Source: Diadophis punctatus similis (taxonomy: Eukaryota > Chordata > Lepidosauria > Squamata > Dipsadidae). From it: a stretch of 64,000 nt of DNA. This document shows, piece by piece, positions 30,796 to 43,141 of this stretch. Under the pieces are notes generated by a model, which searched no databases, was not told where the DNA came from, and saw only the letters and a list, made by a program, of their open reading frames with translations. Location: assembly GCA_023053685.1 (NCBI GenBank), contig JALIGW010000010.1, positions 10,573,919 to 10,637,918 on the forward strand, written 5' to 3'. Made by a program: the position numbers and the translations under genes. Positions within the stretch are counted from its first letter, which is position 1, and every line of letters begins with the position of its first letter.

Positions 30796-32235
30796 GTGGT
30801 GGAGGTTGCACCTTCTGACATCAGTGGTGATTATCTAGCAAACAGTCCCATTGGGGGTCGACTGGCCCTGTTTGCCAGCCAATGGGAAGCAGTCACTACC
30901 GACTTATGGGTCAGGGAAACGGTGAAATTCGGCCTCTCCCTGGAATTTCTCTCCATTCCCCCAAGGTCTTTTATCAGGTGCCCGCTGTCGAGAAATCCGG
31001 CAAAACAGTTGCTCATGGATTCAGCAATAAACCATCTCCTGGATATCCAGGTTATCCAGCCAGTCCCAACAGAGCAACGCGGGCAGGGGTTTTATTCCCC
31101 CCTGTTCATAGTTCCCAAGGCCTCGGGGGGATGGAGACCTGGACCTCAAGCATCTGAACTGCCATATTGTCCTCGCATCTGTGGACCTCACAGAGGCATA
31201 CTTGCACATGCCCATCCATCCAGCCCACCATCCAGCCCACCAATAGTACCTCAGTTTTTCCTATGGAGGGGAACATTACCAATATCGAGCCCTCCCATTT
31301 GGCCTGTCGTCAGCCTCTCGAGTTTTTACCAAGCTGCTGGCAGTCATTGGAGCTTACCTCAGATCAGTCCCCGTCAGAATCCAGTTCTACCTGGACGATG
31401 TCCTCATCCAGTCCCAGTCAGAATCTCAAGCACTTCAGAACTTAACACTCACCATCAGGGTCCTTCAAGACCATGGCTTTTCCATCAACCTGGCGAAAAG
31501 CCACCTAGTCCCAACTACGCGATTACTACATCTGGGGGCCATCATAGACTCGGTGGAGGGCACGGTTTACCTGTCCCAAGAGAGATAGACCAGCTTGGCT
31601 CAACTGGCAGATCAGGTGAGAGTGGCATGAGCAGCTCCTCTGCTCCTACTTTCCCAATTTCTAGGCAAGATGGTCTCCACCTTTGCCATCGTGCCTTGGG
31701 CTCGACTCCACAGCAGGGAGCTGCAGTGGTTCCTCCTCCCTCATCAGCGGGATGGCTCCAGCACCTTGCCGAGGACATTCCTCCTGCTGCCCACTGTCCT
31801 CCAGTCACTGGTCTGGTGGTCTTCCCAGGCAATCGCTCGAGGCTCTCCCTTCAGGGACTCTCCTTGACTCACAGTAACAACGGACGCCAGCCTATCCGGC
31901 TGGGGAGCACACCTAATGAAACTTCTGGCACAGGGAAAGTGGTCCCATTAGGAGCGGATCCACAATATAAATTGGCTCGTATTGAGGGCCATTCGACTGG
32001 TGCTCCTGAGTTTCCAGGCAGAGGTGACCAACCAGCACATTCTTGTCCTCATGGACAACATAGCAGCCAAGGCCCATGTGAATCGTCAGGGAGGCACTCG
32101 CTCCCGCCCCCTGATGCAGGAAACAGAATGGCTGTGTCTTTGGGCAGAATCTCACCTGTTGTCGCTGCAAGCCGAACACATTTCCGGAGTCATGAATATA
32201 CAGGCGGACCACCTGAGTCGCACCATTATTGACCA
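30796..32235 (+). pseudogene. DIRS-B reverse transcriptase and RNase H
   Basis: RT begins with LSIPPRSFIRCPLSRNPAKQ and the FYSPLFIVPKASGGWRP block (about 31093-31143). The active site YLDDVLIQSQS is at about 31390-31422, in a different frame. RNase H is seen at about 31980-32235, with LMDNIAAKAHVNRQGGTRS and a terminal HISGVMNIQADHLSR. At least two frameshifts and several stops are present. RNase H is followed directly by the tyrosine recombinase, the DIRS gene order. Confidence 0.82.
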
Positions 32236-32379
32236 CGTGGAATGGCGACTGCACCCCTTCCTCTTCAGGGAGCTGTCAGCACAGTTCAGACAGCCAACAT
32301 GGATTTGTTCACCACCCCAGCCAATGCCCAGTTCCCCTGCTTCTTCTCCAGGTTCCAGACTCCGGGGGCAGAAGGGGTG

Positions 32380-32986
32380 GACACTCTCCACAGCCCGTGG
32401 CCGGGGGGTCTGCTTTATGCCTTTTCTGCCCTTCCATTAATTCCCAGGGTCATTCAGAAAACGCTGTCAGAGAGGGCAGAGCTGTTACTTCTAGCCCCCC
32501 ATTGGCCCAGGAGGTCCTGGTTTGTGGACCTAGTGGGGTTGTCAGTGGCTCGCCCCTGGAGACTGCCAGCCAAGAGGATATCCCTCATCCAGGGGGTGCT
32601 GGACCACCTGGATCCCAAGTGGTTCCAGTTAACTGCATGGAGGTTGAGCGGAACATCCTGAGCGGAGAGAATTCCCCCCCCCCCATGGTAATTAGAACAA
32701 TTCAGGCATCCAGGTGTCCCTCCACTTCCCGTATCTATGACTCCACATGGCAGACCTTTAGTTCATGGTGTTCCAGAAAACTGGTCACCCCCATGAAAGC
32801 TACCATTCCCCAATTTTGGAATTTCTTCAAGAGGGGTTGAACAAGGGCCTGATCCCTAATACCATCAAATGACAGGTGGCGGCTCTGGTTTCTGTCTTAT
32901 CAGCAGGATCAGCAGCCCCCTTAGCACAGCATCCTGTGCTCAGGAGCTTCATATGGGGGGCAATTAACATCAATCCCCCCGTAATT
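32380..32986 (+). pseudogene. DIRS-B tyrosine recombinase, N-terminal part
   Basis: Contains LLLAPHWPRRSWFVDLV (as in DIRS-A) and the SAM-like N-terminal region with STSRIYDSTWQTFSSWCS, then VAALVSVLSAGSAAP. It stops at GTAATT (32981-32986) where the L2 begins; the remaining coding resumes at 38750. Confidence 0.8.
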
Positions 32987-34529
32987 ATGTAAATACGAGG
33001 GGTGGAGCCATGGCAAGAGGGGGGAAGCAGAGCTCATTCTGCTCCCCTAGACCCGAATAGCTGGAATTCGTAGCCCTGTGCCAGAGATTTTGGGTTCTAG
33101 GAGAGGACGATCTTGCAGGGGACCCGGTGTACAATGTGGCGACAAGACAGTCATTCACGGTGGAAGTTGGGAACCCTGCAACTACAAGTTGGTGAAGCAG
33201 GAAGACGAGCGCCAAGATGGCGGCTTCCTGGCCATATGGACCCAATTAACAACAATGAGAAGCGACACCAGAAGCAGGGAGAGCGACAAGACCGGAGTTA
33301 AAATCCGAGCAGACGTCATCTGACTCTTTCTCCTGGTATGTGCTATAGTTGTGGGCGGTGGCAGATTCCAGCACGGTGGTGATCCCAACCTAACTTATGA
33401 CCATAGGAGAGTGCTGGTGTGGTTGGCCAGCTTTATCATTTCCATAACCTGCTTCTTTTGAGGTGGCAGTCTCTCCCACAATTGCTTGTGTTGGCTAGCT
33501 GCTCCGGATGCGGTCCCATTACATGCCAGCTCAGTAACATTGTGGAATGGCGCGACGCCTTCTACTATCACCTTTGCCACTGTTTTAGCTGTGGCTGGCT
33601 TATGGACTTGGCCGACTTTGGGGGTTGGTTTCTTTGTGATTGATGTGTTCTCACCCCCCCCCCGTGATTTCTCTTATTGCCTCATTGATACGGATGGTCG
33701 TTACCTCGACCACTTTTTCTACTTTGGTGGTCTTACTAAACTCTTTCGACCTCCCCCCTTTGGGTGGCCTCGCTTTTGGCGGTGATGATGTGTATTGCTG
33801 TCGCCCTCGCTGAGGGTATATGCATGACGACGAACTATAACAAGATCTGCGACAACTGGCCTAATGTTTTCTACTTTAACTGGATGTTACCAAAGGACTT
33901 TGTAGGGCAAAATATTGATTTACCTTCAGGACTAAGATCCTCAGACATCAACATCATCTGTATCTGCGGGGTTACCTTTCACTTTTGGAGAATCACCATT
34001 GGCCAAGTCAGAGTCGGCATAAATAATGGACAATCTGGGACTGGCCTGGTGGCTGACATGCCCTCCCTGCTCATACATTTCCCTGCACTATTTCTGTTGT
34101 TTATATTTATCTTGTTACCCCGGGGGTTGAGTGTGTGGGTGCATGGTAGTGGTTGTGGATGATTTGTATTATATGTCGTGTGGGGTGAGTGTCCTTAGGA
34201 AGAATGAGTGGGCCAGGGGTAAGAGGCGGGCCCCCCACTGCTGAGTGTAAAAACAGAAGCAGGTGGGGGCTCAGTGACTGCCCTTGGCATGGTATGTGTG
34301 AGTTGTCTTTCCTGTCAGAGATGAGGAGGGCCAATGGCGTGGGGGAGGGGAGCTCTGGGGGATAGGAGAGCCGGGAGATCCCAGTCATAATTGGGAGAGG
34401 TAGATACAGCGGGAGCCGTGGGGTAGGCCGCTCTCGGGGAACTAGGACTCGCTGCCTCAAAGTGATTACTTGTTCTGGCCCCTCTGGCTCAACCCATATA
34501 CCTGGGGACAGGGGATGTCAGGGCCCTGG

Positions 34530-35510
34530 GCTCAAGCTGCTGCTGTTGAATGCCAGGTCTGTTGTCAACAAGGCTCCCCTCATATGGGATTTAATATTGG
34601 AGGAGGAGGCTGACCTGGCATGCATAACTGAGACCTGGCTGGGCCTGTAGGGGGGTGTTCCCCTCTCTGAGATGTGCCCAGATGGGTTTCTAGTATTGCA
34701 TCAGCCGCAACCCCAGGGAAGGGGTGGAGGAGTGGCAATGATAGCTCGCTGGAGCCTGTGTCCTCGCAGGATCCCTGCCCCGGAGATTGTTGGGTGTGAG
34801 TCTCTCCTTGTGAAATTGGACTCAGGGGTTCAGTTGGGCTTATTGTTAATGTACCTGCCTCCCAGCTGTGTTGCAATGGCTCTGCCTGCGCTGCTCGAGG
34901 CACTAGCTGGGTTGGCTGTGGAGTTCCCTAGGCTTATGGTGCTGGGGGACTTCAAATTGCCTTCATTCGGCAAATCCTCAGATGCAGCTCAGGAGTTCAT
35001 GGCTTCCATGACAACCATGGACCTGACCCAAGTAGTTCAGGGTCCAACTCATAGGGGGGGCACACACTTGACCTAGTGTTTCTCTTGGGGCAGTGGAGAG
35101 ATGATCTGAAGTTAAGGGGCTTAGTCGTTTCTCCCTTGTCATGGTCAGATCATTTCCTGCTGAGGTTAGACTTCAAGGCACCACTCCTCCACCACAGGGA
35201 GGCAGAACCGATTAAGTGGTTCCACCCCAGGTACCTAATGGACCCGGAAGGGTTCCAGAGGGAACTTGGGGAGATACCTGAATCCCGTGTACACAACCCG
35301 TCTGAGTCCCTTGTTGCTGCCTGGAATAGGGTGGCATCTGGGGCACTGGTTTGGATTGCGCCTTTGCGACCTCTCCATGGCAGTGGATCCAGGAGAGCTC
35401 CCTGGTTACCGGGAGATGAAGCGCCACACAAGAGACATCTAGAGCGATGCTGGAGATCCAGTAACTCCGAATCTGACCAAGCACCAGAGCCTTTATTAGG
35501 ACTTATCTAG
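34530..35510 (+). pseudogene. L2 apurinic/apyrimidinic endonuclease domain
   Basis: Shows LLLLNARSVVNKAPL (catalytic Asn region), ITETWL (catalytic Glu), a VLGDF block and WSDHFLLRLDF (catalytic Asp/His) in the order of LINE endonucleases. It would nick the target DNA. An in-frame TAG follows ITETWLGL, and there are frame changes near 35075. Confidence 0.82.
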
Positions 35511-35632
35511 TGGCGATACAGGCAGCAAAATGCTCGCATTTTTCCACATTTATTGTATCTGCCGATTTGCACCCAGTTGCCCTCTTTAGGGTGACCCGCT
35601 TCCTCCTTAATGTAGAGTGAGCGGAGCACCCC

Positions 35633-38285
35633 TTGCAGAGTAGAGCTGAAGAATTTGTGCAGTTTCTGGCAGATAAAGTCGCTCAGATTCGGACGGACCT
35701 GGACTCCGATTGGGCAATGCAGACCAAGGGGACAGGGGCAGGTCTTAGTCCTATTGTGTGGGATGAGTTTGAACCTGCCACTCCTGAGGATGTGGACAAG
35801 GCCATGGGAGTGATGAGCTCCTCCACTTGTTTGTTGGACCCGTGCCCCTCCTGGCTGGTCTCGGCCAGCAGGGAGGTGTCACGTGGCTGGCTCCAGGCTT
35901 TGGTCAACACCTCCTTGAGAGAGGGGTCCATGCTGCAGCCATTAAAAGCTGTGGTTGTGAGGCCCCTCCTCAAGAAGCCTTCCCTGGACCCAGCAGATTT
36001 AAAGAACTATCGTCCAGTCTCCAACCTACCCTTTGTGGGGAAAGTTGTTGAGAAAGTGGTGGCGCTCCAGCTCCTACGGTTGTTGGATGATACTGATTAT
36101 CTAGACCCTTTTCAATCGGGTTTCAGGCCCGGCTACAGTACTGAAACTGCTTTGGTCACTCTGATGGATGACCTCTGGCAAGCCTGAGATGGGAGTTACT
36201 CCTCCATCTTGGTGTTACTTGGCCTCTCAGCTGCTTTCGATACCATTGACCATGGTATCCTTAATTTAATTTAATTTAATTTAATAGACGTTCTTATAGG
36301 CCGCCCAATCCCGTGGGACTCAGGGCGGCGTACAACAGAATAAGAAGCGTACAATAAAAACAATTATCATAATTTAAAATTAAAAGGCATAGTTAAAACA
36401 ATTATAAAAACAACATTCAAGGGGGGAATCTGATCTTCCTATTCACCCCGCCTGCCGGAAGAGCCAAGTTTTTATGGCTTTACGGAAGGCCAGCAGGGTG
36501 GGGATAGTCCGGATCTCTGGTGGGAGTTGGTTCCAGAGGGACGGGGCTCCCACAGAGAAGGCCCTCCCCCGTGGCCCCACCAACCGACATTGTTTGGCCG
36601 ATGGGACCCGGAGGAGGCCCTCTCTATGGGACCTAACCGGTCGTAGGGAGGTATGTGGTAGGATGCGGTCCCGAAGGTAACCTGGCCCTGAGCCATGTAG
36701 GGCTTTAAAGGTAATGACCAACACCTTAAATTGCGACCAGAGACTAATTGGCAGCCAATGCAGCTGGCGAAGAATAGGTGTTACGTGGGTGTATCTCGGT
36801 ACACCCACTACAGCTCGCGCAGCTGCATTCTGTACCAATTGGAGTCTCCGGATGCTCTTTGAGGGTAGCCCCATGTAGAGCGCGTTACAGTAGTCTAGCC
36901 ATGAGGTGACAAGGGCATGAGTGACTGTGAGCAAAGCCTCCCTCTCCAAGTAAGGTCGCAATTGGTGCACAAGACGAATCTGTGCAAAGGTCCCCCTAGC
37001 CACAGCTGAAAGATGTTGCTCCAATTTTAGCTGTGGATCTAGGAGGACACCCAAATTGCGGACCTGTTCCGAGGGAGTCAATTTTTCTCCCCCGAGAACC
37101 AGGGAGGGACAGTCGACATAATCCTTGGGAGGCAAAATCCAGAGCCACTCAGTCTTGTCTGGGTTGAGCCTGAGTCTGTTCACTCCCATCCAGACCCTCA
37201 CATCGTCCAGGCAGCGGCACATTACATCAACTGCTTCACTGAACTGACACGGGGTGGAGATGTACAACTGGGTATCGTCAGCATACTGCTGATACCTCAC
37301 CCCGTGTCGTCGGATGATCTCACCCAGCGGTTTCATGTAAATGTTAAACAGGATGGGCGAGAGGACCGAACCCTGTGGCACCCCGCAAACCAGGGGCCTA
37401 GGGGCCGACCTCTGCCCTCCTGTCAACACCGACTGCGTCCTGTCAGAGAGGTAGGAGGAGAACCACCGTAAAACAGTGCCTCCCACTCTGTGATGACTCA
37501 GAGAGGTGGGAATGGGGGGCACTGTGTTACGGTGGTTCCCCTCCTATCTCTCTGATAGGGCGCAGTCGGTGTTAACAGTGGGACAGAGATTGACCCCTAG
37601 GCCCCTCGTTTGCGGGGTGCCTCAGGGCTCAGTCCTCTCTCCCCTCTTATTTAACATCTACAAGAAACTACTGGGTGAGATCATCCGGCGACATGGGGTG
37701 AGGTACCAGCAATATGTTGATGATACTCAGTTATACATCTCCACCCCATTGCAGTTCAGTGAAGTGGTAGACATGATGTGCTGGTGCCTGGACGATGTGA
37801 GGGTCTGAATGGGTGTGAACAGACTCAAGCTTAACCCCGACAAGACCGAATGCCTGTGGATGCTGCCTCCTAAGGACTATGTCGACTGTCCATCCTTGGT
37901 TCTGGGGGGAGAAAAATTAACTCCCTCAGAACAGGTTCACAATTTGGGTGTCCTCCTAGACCCACAGCTAAAATTGGACCAACATCTGGCAGCTGTAGCT
38001 AGGGGGACCTTTGCACAGGTTCGCCTAGTGCACCAATTGCATCCCTACTTGGATCAGGAGGCTGTACTCACAGTCACTCATGCCCTTGTCACCTCATGGC
38101 TTGACTATTGCAATGCACTCTACATGGGACTACCCTTGAAGAGTGTTCGGAGACTTCAATTGGTCCAAAATGCAGCTGCACGAACTGTGGTGGGTGCCCC
38201 AAGGTACACCCATTTTCCGCCAGCTGCATTGATTGCCTATCAGTCTCCGGTCACAATTCAAGGTGTTGGTCATTACCTTTAAAGC
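35633..38285 (+). pseudogene. L2 reverse transcriptase, split by an antisense L2
   Basis: The N-terminal half (35633-36187) has LLKKPSLDPADLKNYRPVSN and DPFQSGFRPGYSTETALV. The C-terminal half (37506-38282) has [14 protein letters not shown], the active-site region YQQYVDDTQLYIS (Asp-Asp at about 37718) and the post-RT LDYCNALYMGLP region. A TGA at 37806 and a frameshift near 38210 are further breaks. Confidence 0.87.
36259..37500 (-). mobile_element. Antisense 5'-truncated L2 nested in L2
   Basis: The minus strand encodes the second half of an L2 RT in one long open frame of 359 residues (36443-37522) with YQQYADDTQLYIS, then the 3' end with GGGCGGCC-type signature and an (AATTT)n tail at 36259-36285. 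The host L2 reads up to GGTATCCTT at 36258 and resumes at GAGAGGTGGGAATG (37501). It is closely related to the host L2. Confidence 0.87.
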
Positions 38286-38749
38286 CCTATATGGCTCAGG
38301 ACCAGGATATCTTCAGGACCGCTTACTACCACATACCTCCCAGTGACCGGTTAGATCCCACAGGGTGGGGCTTCTGCGGGTCCCATAGCTAAACAATGTA
38401 GGCTGGTGGGCCTGCGGGGGAGAGCCTTCTCTGTGGTGGCTCCGGCTCTCTGGAACCAACTACCGCCAGAGATCTGTACCATCGCCACCTTGTTGGCCTT
38501 CCGGAAAGCCATCTGGCTTTTCCGACAGGCTTGGGGATAAATGACCTGATTGAGTGAGTTTTGAAGGTCTCCCCTTTTATGGTATGAATGATTGAAATGT
38601 TTTTTTAAATTTTAAATGTATTTTTTAATAACTTGTTTTATGATGTTTTTATATGAATTGTTTTTGTTTGCTGTAAGCTGCCCAGAGTCCTTCGGGAGTT
38701 GGGCGGCATACAAATGTAAACAAATAAATAATAAATAAATAAATAAATT

Positions 38750-38967
38750 CACAGGTATCTGACTTGGGACCTTACCAAGGTGCTAGATGCACTCACGGGA
38801 GCTCCCTTTGAACCTTTACAATCAGCTAGTCTCAGGTTCCTCTCATTTAAGGTAGCCTTCTTAGTGGCAGTGACATCGGCCAGGAGGGTGTCAGAGTTAG
38901 CCACCCTGTCTATCCGACAGGACCTCTGTATTTTTCATTGTGACAGATATAGTTTTGAGATTAGACC
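38750..38967 (+). pseudogene. DIRS-B tyrosine recombinase, continued
   Basis: RYLTWDLTKVLDALTGAPFE and KVAFLVAVTSARRVSELATL continue the recombinase interrupted at 32986 and include the first catalytic Arg. Coding ends near 38967; the remaining catalytic part and the right terminus are missing, with copia starting at 38991. Confidence 0.85.
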
Positions 38968-38990
38968 AGAGGAGAGGGGGCATGGCCAAC

Positions 38991-39287
38991 TGGATCGTGT
39001 CTTCCCATGGCATGAAATAAAACTGATAAGATATAATTTCTAGGTAAATAAATTTATTTATAAAAGTATAAAAGTATAAAAATAAAGGATTACATCCTCA
39101 CCAGTAAAACATACGTCCGTCCGGACGAAATGAAAGTAAGCAAGGGAAGAACAAAAGAACAGAAAACTATACATGCGCAGTAAATCAAGTCACAAGATAA
39201 TGTCAAGTCACTTAGAGATAATGAGTCTCCGGTTACAAATACACAGAGTGGAAGCTCATCTGATGAACCAGAAAAAACGTAGTGACA
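38991..39287 (-). repeat. Copia 3' LTR
   Basis: 297 bp; on the minus strand it begins TGTCACTACG and ends GATCCA. It differs from the other LTR at about ten positions and by one 12-bp length change, so it is clearly older than ERV-A or ERV-B. A purine tract GAAGAAGGGG lies just inside it (about 39290-39300). Confidence 0.88.
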
Positions 39288-39336
39288 AACCCCTTCTTCG
39301 TTAGTCGAGCGGACATCAGGTAAAGTTATAAAGTCA

Positions 39337-41430
39337 TTAAGTAAGGCACATCTTCCCACGTAAGTACTCGTGTTGAGCAACTGGAAGTGGTTTGTTGAGC
39401 ATATCAGCAATCTGATCACGTGTAGGCACATACTGCAATTTTACAAACCCTTGCTTCACTAATTGTTTAATATTCTTATAACAAATATCAATGTGTCTGG
39501 ACCTGGAACCTGTGAAATGAGATTCAGAAATATACACCACCGATTCATTGTCTTCCATCACAGTGATCGGTCGGATTGGGTTGGTCCAGATATCTGTGAC
39601 TAAAGCATCAAACCACGTTAATGAATTACATGCATCAGAAACACAAGCATATTCAGCTTCAGTAGAAGAACAAGAAATAAAATTCTGTTTACGCACCTGC
39701 CAGTAAACAGGACATCCATTTAGGAACATCATATAACCTAAAGTACTATTACGTGATTTCTTATCACTTGCCCAATCAGAATCAGCATAACCACATAATT
39801 CTGCATGATTAGTATGTGTTGGTTCTAACAATAACTTTATGTGCTGTGTGTGCTTTAAATACTTCAATAATTTCTTCACACATGACCAATGAAACTGTTT
39901 TGCCTTGCCCACATGTCGTGACAAGAGATTAACACTAAGTGCGATGTCGGGTCTGGTCCAACTACTAATGTATAACAGTGACCCAATAACTGAACGGTGA
40001 AGTGTCTGATCCTCGAACTCAGGACCTTCTTCATGTGTCAAGTTGTGAAAATCTGTTTGCATAGGTATGCGTCCTGTGTTAGCATCCTTCATGTTGCAAT
40101 GATGCAAAAGCTGTTCTATCTTATCTTCTTGTGACAAACTAAACCCCTTCTGTGTTTTGTCAATCTGAACACCTAAATAAGTGTTAATGTGTCCTAAACT
40201 TTTCAATGTGAAAAACCTCTGTAAACCTTTAGTAAATTTCTCACTCATCTGCTTATTTGGACCAATATAAACAATATCATCAACATAAACAAGAATTATC
40301 TCATATGCATTATCAGATCTTTTTGTAAACACGCATTCATCAGTTTCGGACTTAATAAAGCCCATTAAATTTAGCTTTTCAGTAAGGCATAAATACCACA
40401 TTAAACCAGACTGTTTCAGACCATAAAGACTTTTGTGTAGAAACCAGGTATCCCCTTCTTGCTTCCGGAATCCTGGCAGTCCTTTGACGTAGATCTCTTC
40501 ATCCAGATCAGCATTCAGATAAGCTGTGTCAACGTCGAACTGGAAAACTTCTAAACCAAGGATAGTAGCAGTAGCTAAAGCAATTTTTATGCTTTCAGTC
40601 CTTATTGTAGGTGAGTAAGTATTGGTGTAGTCCAGGGGCGGGTTCCTAATTTTTTTACTACCACTCTGTGGGCGTGGCTTATTTTGTGGGTGTGGCTTGC
40701 TGGCCATGTGACTGGGTGGGCATGGCTTCTTGGACTGCTGAAGGGACGGGAACTGAGATAGGTCCTGCCGCCCATTCCCCCTCCCCTCAGCAGCTCGAGA
40801 AGCCTCGAACATGCAAAAATGCCTAGGATCATCACCACGCGTTCGTGGCTTCTCGGACTGCTGAAGGGAGGGGAATGGAGATAGCTCCTGCCGCCCGTTC
40901 TTTCAGCATCTCACTCAGCCATCCTCCCATGCTTGGACTCACTGTGGGGTAGGAAGGCAGTGCATGCGCAGTGCCGGAAGCTTGGCTTCTGGGCATGCGC
41001 AGAAGAATTTTTTAAAAAAAATTTAAATTTTTTAAAAAAGAAAAATGGCGGTGCCCAGGCACCGGCAACCGACCACACCAGTACTGTGACGTCACCAGCG
41101 GGCCACTACCGGTGCTATAGAGTGGACCACACCTGTAGGAACCCACCACTGGTGTAGTCCTCAGGATACCTTTGCGCGAAACCCTGAGCTACAAATCTGG
41201 CCTTGTACAATGACTCACCATTCGGTTTCTTCTTGATTCTGTAGACCCATCGAGTTCCGATGACTTTCTTGTTTGTTGGAGGTTTCGCAGGCGTAAACAC
41301 CTTAAGTTTCTTTAGACTGTCCATTTCAGCCTGGATAGCCTCATACCATCTCTCCTGCTCTGAATCAGGAAGATGTTTGATTTGTGTGAACTTATCAGGA
41401 GGAAGTGTAACATTGCAAACCAAAGGCAAT
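39337..41430 (-). pseudogene. Copia reverse transcriptase and RNase H
   Basis: The RT N-terminus (41160-41430) has the VIGTRWVYRIKKK and YKARFVAQGF blocks. After the hAT it resumes at about 40624 with TYSPT and FQFDVDTAYLNADL, then the active site LVYVDDI (about 40270-40290). RNase H has YADSDWASDKKSRNS and SSTEAEYACVSD and ends near 39340 with a QIADMLNKPLP motif. Apart from the hAT, the RT-RNase H frame is open for over 420 codons, notable for a copy this old. Confidence 0.92.
40633..41151. mobile_element. Non-autonomous hAT in copia RT, TSD GTGTAGTC
   Basis: Starts CAGGGGCGGGTTCCTA and ends TAGGAACCCACCACTG, with a perfect 8-bp TSD GTGTAGTC (40625-40632 and 41152-41159), TA central. 519 bp, with the GGGTGGGCATGG motif shared with the fragment at 1967. 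Removal restores the copia RT frame. Confidence 0.93.
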
Positions 41431-41440
41431 GGTGTGGTTG

Positions 41441-42440
41441 TCAGTTGCTATGAATACCTCTGTGGAGGAATCCCTTTTGTGGCCCTCTTGGAATGCCTTG
41501 GAACGATCGTCCAATCTTCTTCCTCTTCGTCCTCATCCTCATCATTGTCGCTAGCGTCAGCATCCGCAGCTTGTGAAGACGGAACATCAGGCTGTGCATC
41601 AACTGCATCATCTCTGGGAAAATAAACTCCAGGATCATTTGAATGAATCCTGAACCAGTCAGCATCCTCCTCAAAACTGGCAGATTGAGATATCACAATA
41701 ACATGACAATAACATGAGTCAATAAATTTGCTCCATTTTGAATTGTCATCAAACCCATAAATCTCAGTCTTTTTGCAGTTGGACCTCCTTTCCTTCTTTG
41801 AGCTAAGGGAATGTTCACCATAGCGTATGAACCAAAAATATGGAGATTCGTGAGGTCTGGTTTGTAACCATACAACATGTAGAAAGGAGTCTGATCTATT
41901 ACACTGCTCCAAGTATGGTTGACAATGTAATTTGCATATTTGACAGCTTCACCCCAATATGGATTACTGAGATTAGCATCTTCTAGAAGACAATGCATCA
42001 TGGTTTGCAGAACCCCTTGTGTTAGTTCTGAAACTCCGTTGTGTGCTGGTGTGTAAGGAGCTGAGGTCTGATGAAGAATACCATTCTCACGCATCCAGTC
42101 CTGGAAACGCTGAGACATGAATTCAGCACCTCGATCACTCTGAATTCTGGCGATGCTCACTCCATGTTGGTTACGAATGAGAGCGGCAAAGTCTTTAAAG
42201 ATCTGAAAGGTCTCTGATTTTTCTTTCATAGGATATACAAATCCATATCTAGAATAATTATCAACAATTGTCAGAAAATATTTTCTGCCACCAAATGTTG
42301 GCTGTTTGAATGGACCTACAATGTCAGTGTGTACCAAATCAAATATGCATGTTGACAGGCATGTAGCGTGTTTTGGAATGGCTGTTGCTTTGGATTTGGC
42401 CTTTTTGCAGACAGCACAATCCAAAAAACACCTTAAACCC
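41441..42440 (-). pseudogene. Copia integrase
   Basis: Catalytic core with LVHTDIVGPF (first Asp, about 42325-42355), IQSDRGAEF (second Asp, about 42130) and HNGVSELTQGVLQ, where the Glu residue of the triad falls (about 42020-42050). Followed by a C-terminal region with an acidic Asp/Glu run (about 41515-41560). Frame breaks are present near 41700-41790 and 42420. Confidence 0.88.
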
Positions 42441-43136
42441 TTTCAGATCCAAACCTTTTGCAAAATCTGGCATTTTCTTAAGAACACGATAACTGGCATG
42501 CCCCAATCTTCTGTGCCACTTATGGATACACCTGTAATGCAAAGGTTTACCAGTTAGTAAATGTTCAACATTTACAACAGTATGAGGAACCTCAGGCTTG
42601 CTCTGAGCAACCTGTTTCACTATTTTCTTTTTGTTGGCTTTAAGAGCCTTTGGAACCTTTGGAGTAGCAACAGGATCTCTCACTGGGACATCTCTCTCTG
42701 GGCCTGTGCTCTGCTTTTGTATATTTGCCTGTCCTTTTGGTTTGGACTTTGGCTTCAGGTAATAAACACCACCAATCATCATGGTTTCAGCAACAATATC
42801 TCCATCTTTAACTATGTAACATGCTTTTTCAAGGTGGTGAACCTGGAACTTTAATATGCTAGACAAATGAGCCTGACTAAGCAAATAGCTATTTGCTGTT
42901 GGTATGTAATAAACATCAGGAATAAATGCACCAAGCTCTTCTATGTAGACAGTCCCTTTGCCTTCGACCTTACAAGGATGATTGGAAAAAGAATACAGTT
43001 CACGAAGTTCAGGTTCAGGATCATGCAGTTCTGTGAAAAGTTCTTTTCTGAATGTAACGTGCAAAGCTGCTCCGCTGTCCAATGTCCACAGAAGTCGTCT
43101 GTCATATTCTGGTTGTGGATCGTTTGTTAAAGCCAA
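42430..43136 (-). pseudogene. Copia protease and pre-integrase zinc region
   Basis: RLLWTLDSGAALHVTF has the DSGA aspartic protease active site (about 43070-43100). Downstream IHKWHRRLGHASY (about 42500-42540) begins the zinc-binding pre-integrase region, whose cysteines (CAVCKKAK) lie at about 42400-42420 in the neighbouring frame. Confidence 0.85.
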
Positions 43137-43141
43137 TGTGA

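Larger units (their letters stand above)
32987..38749 (+). mobile_element. Near full-length L2 LINE inserted in DIRS-B recombinase
   Basis: Begins after GTAATT and ends in an AAAT-repeat tail followed by the next recombinase codons, so it is a clean insertion with at most 3-4 bp of duplication. Parts: 5' region 32987-34450 (no confident ORF1); endonuclease about 34530-35510; RT about 35630-36258 and 37501-38285; a 3' end with the GGGAGTTGGGCGGCATACAA signature at 38693-38712. It is interrupted by an antisense L2 (36259-37500). Net length is about 4.5 kb. Confidence 0.85.

Noticed and set aside
33364..34162. Possible L2 ORF1 (frames of 99 and 132 codons)
   Set aside because: They overlap in different frames, with no zinc finger, RRM or coiled coil visible; left as 5' region.
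39090..39431. Possible extra copia ORF on the minus strand in the LTR
   Set aside because: Mostly LTR sequence; the RNase H end explains the rest.
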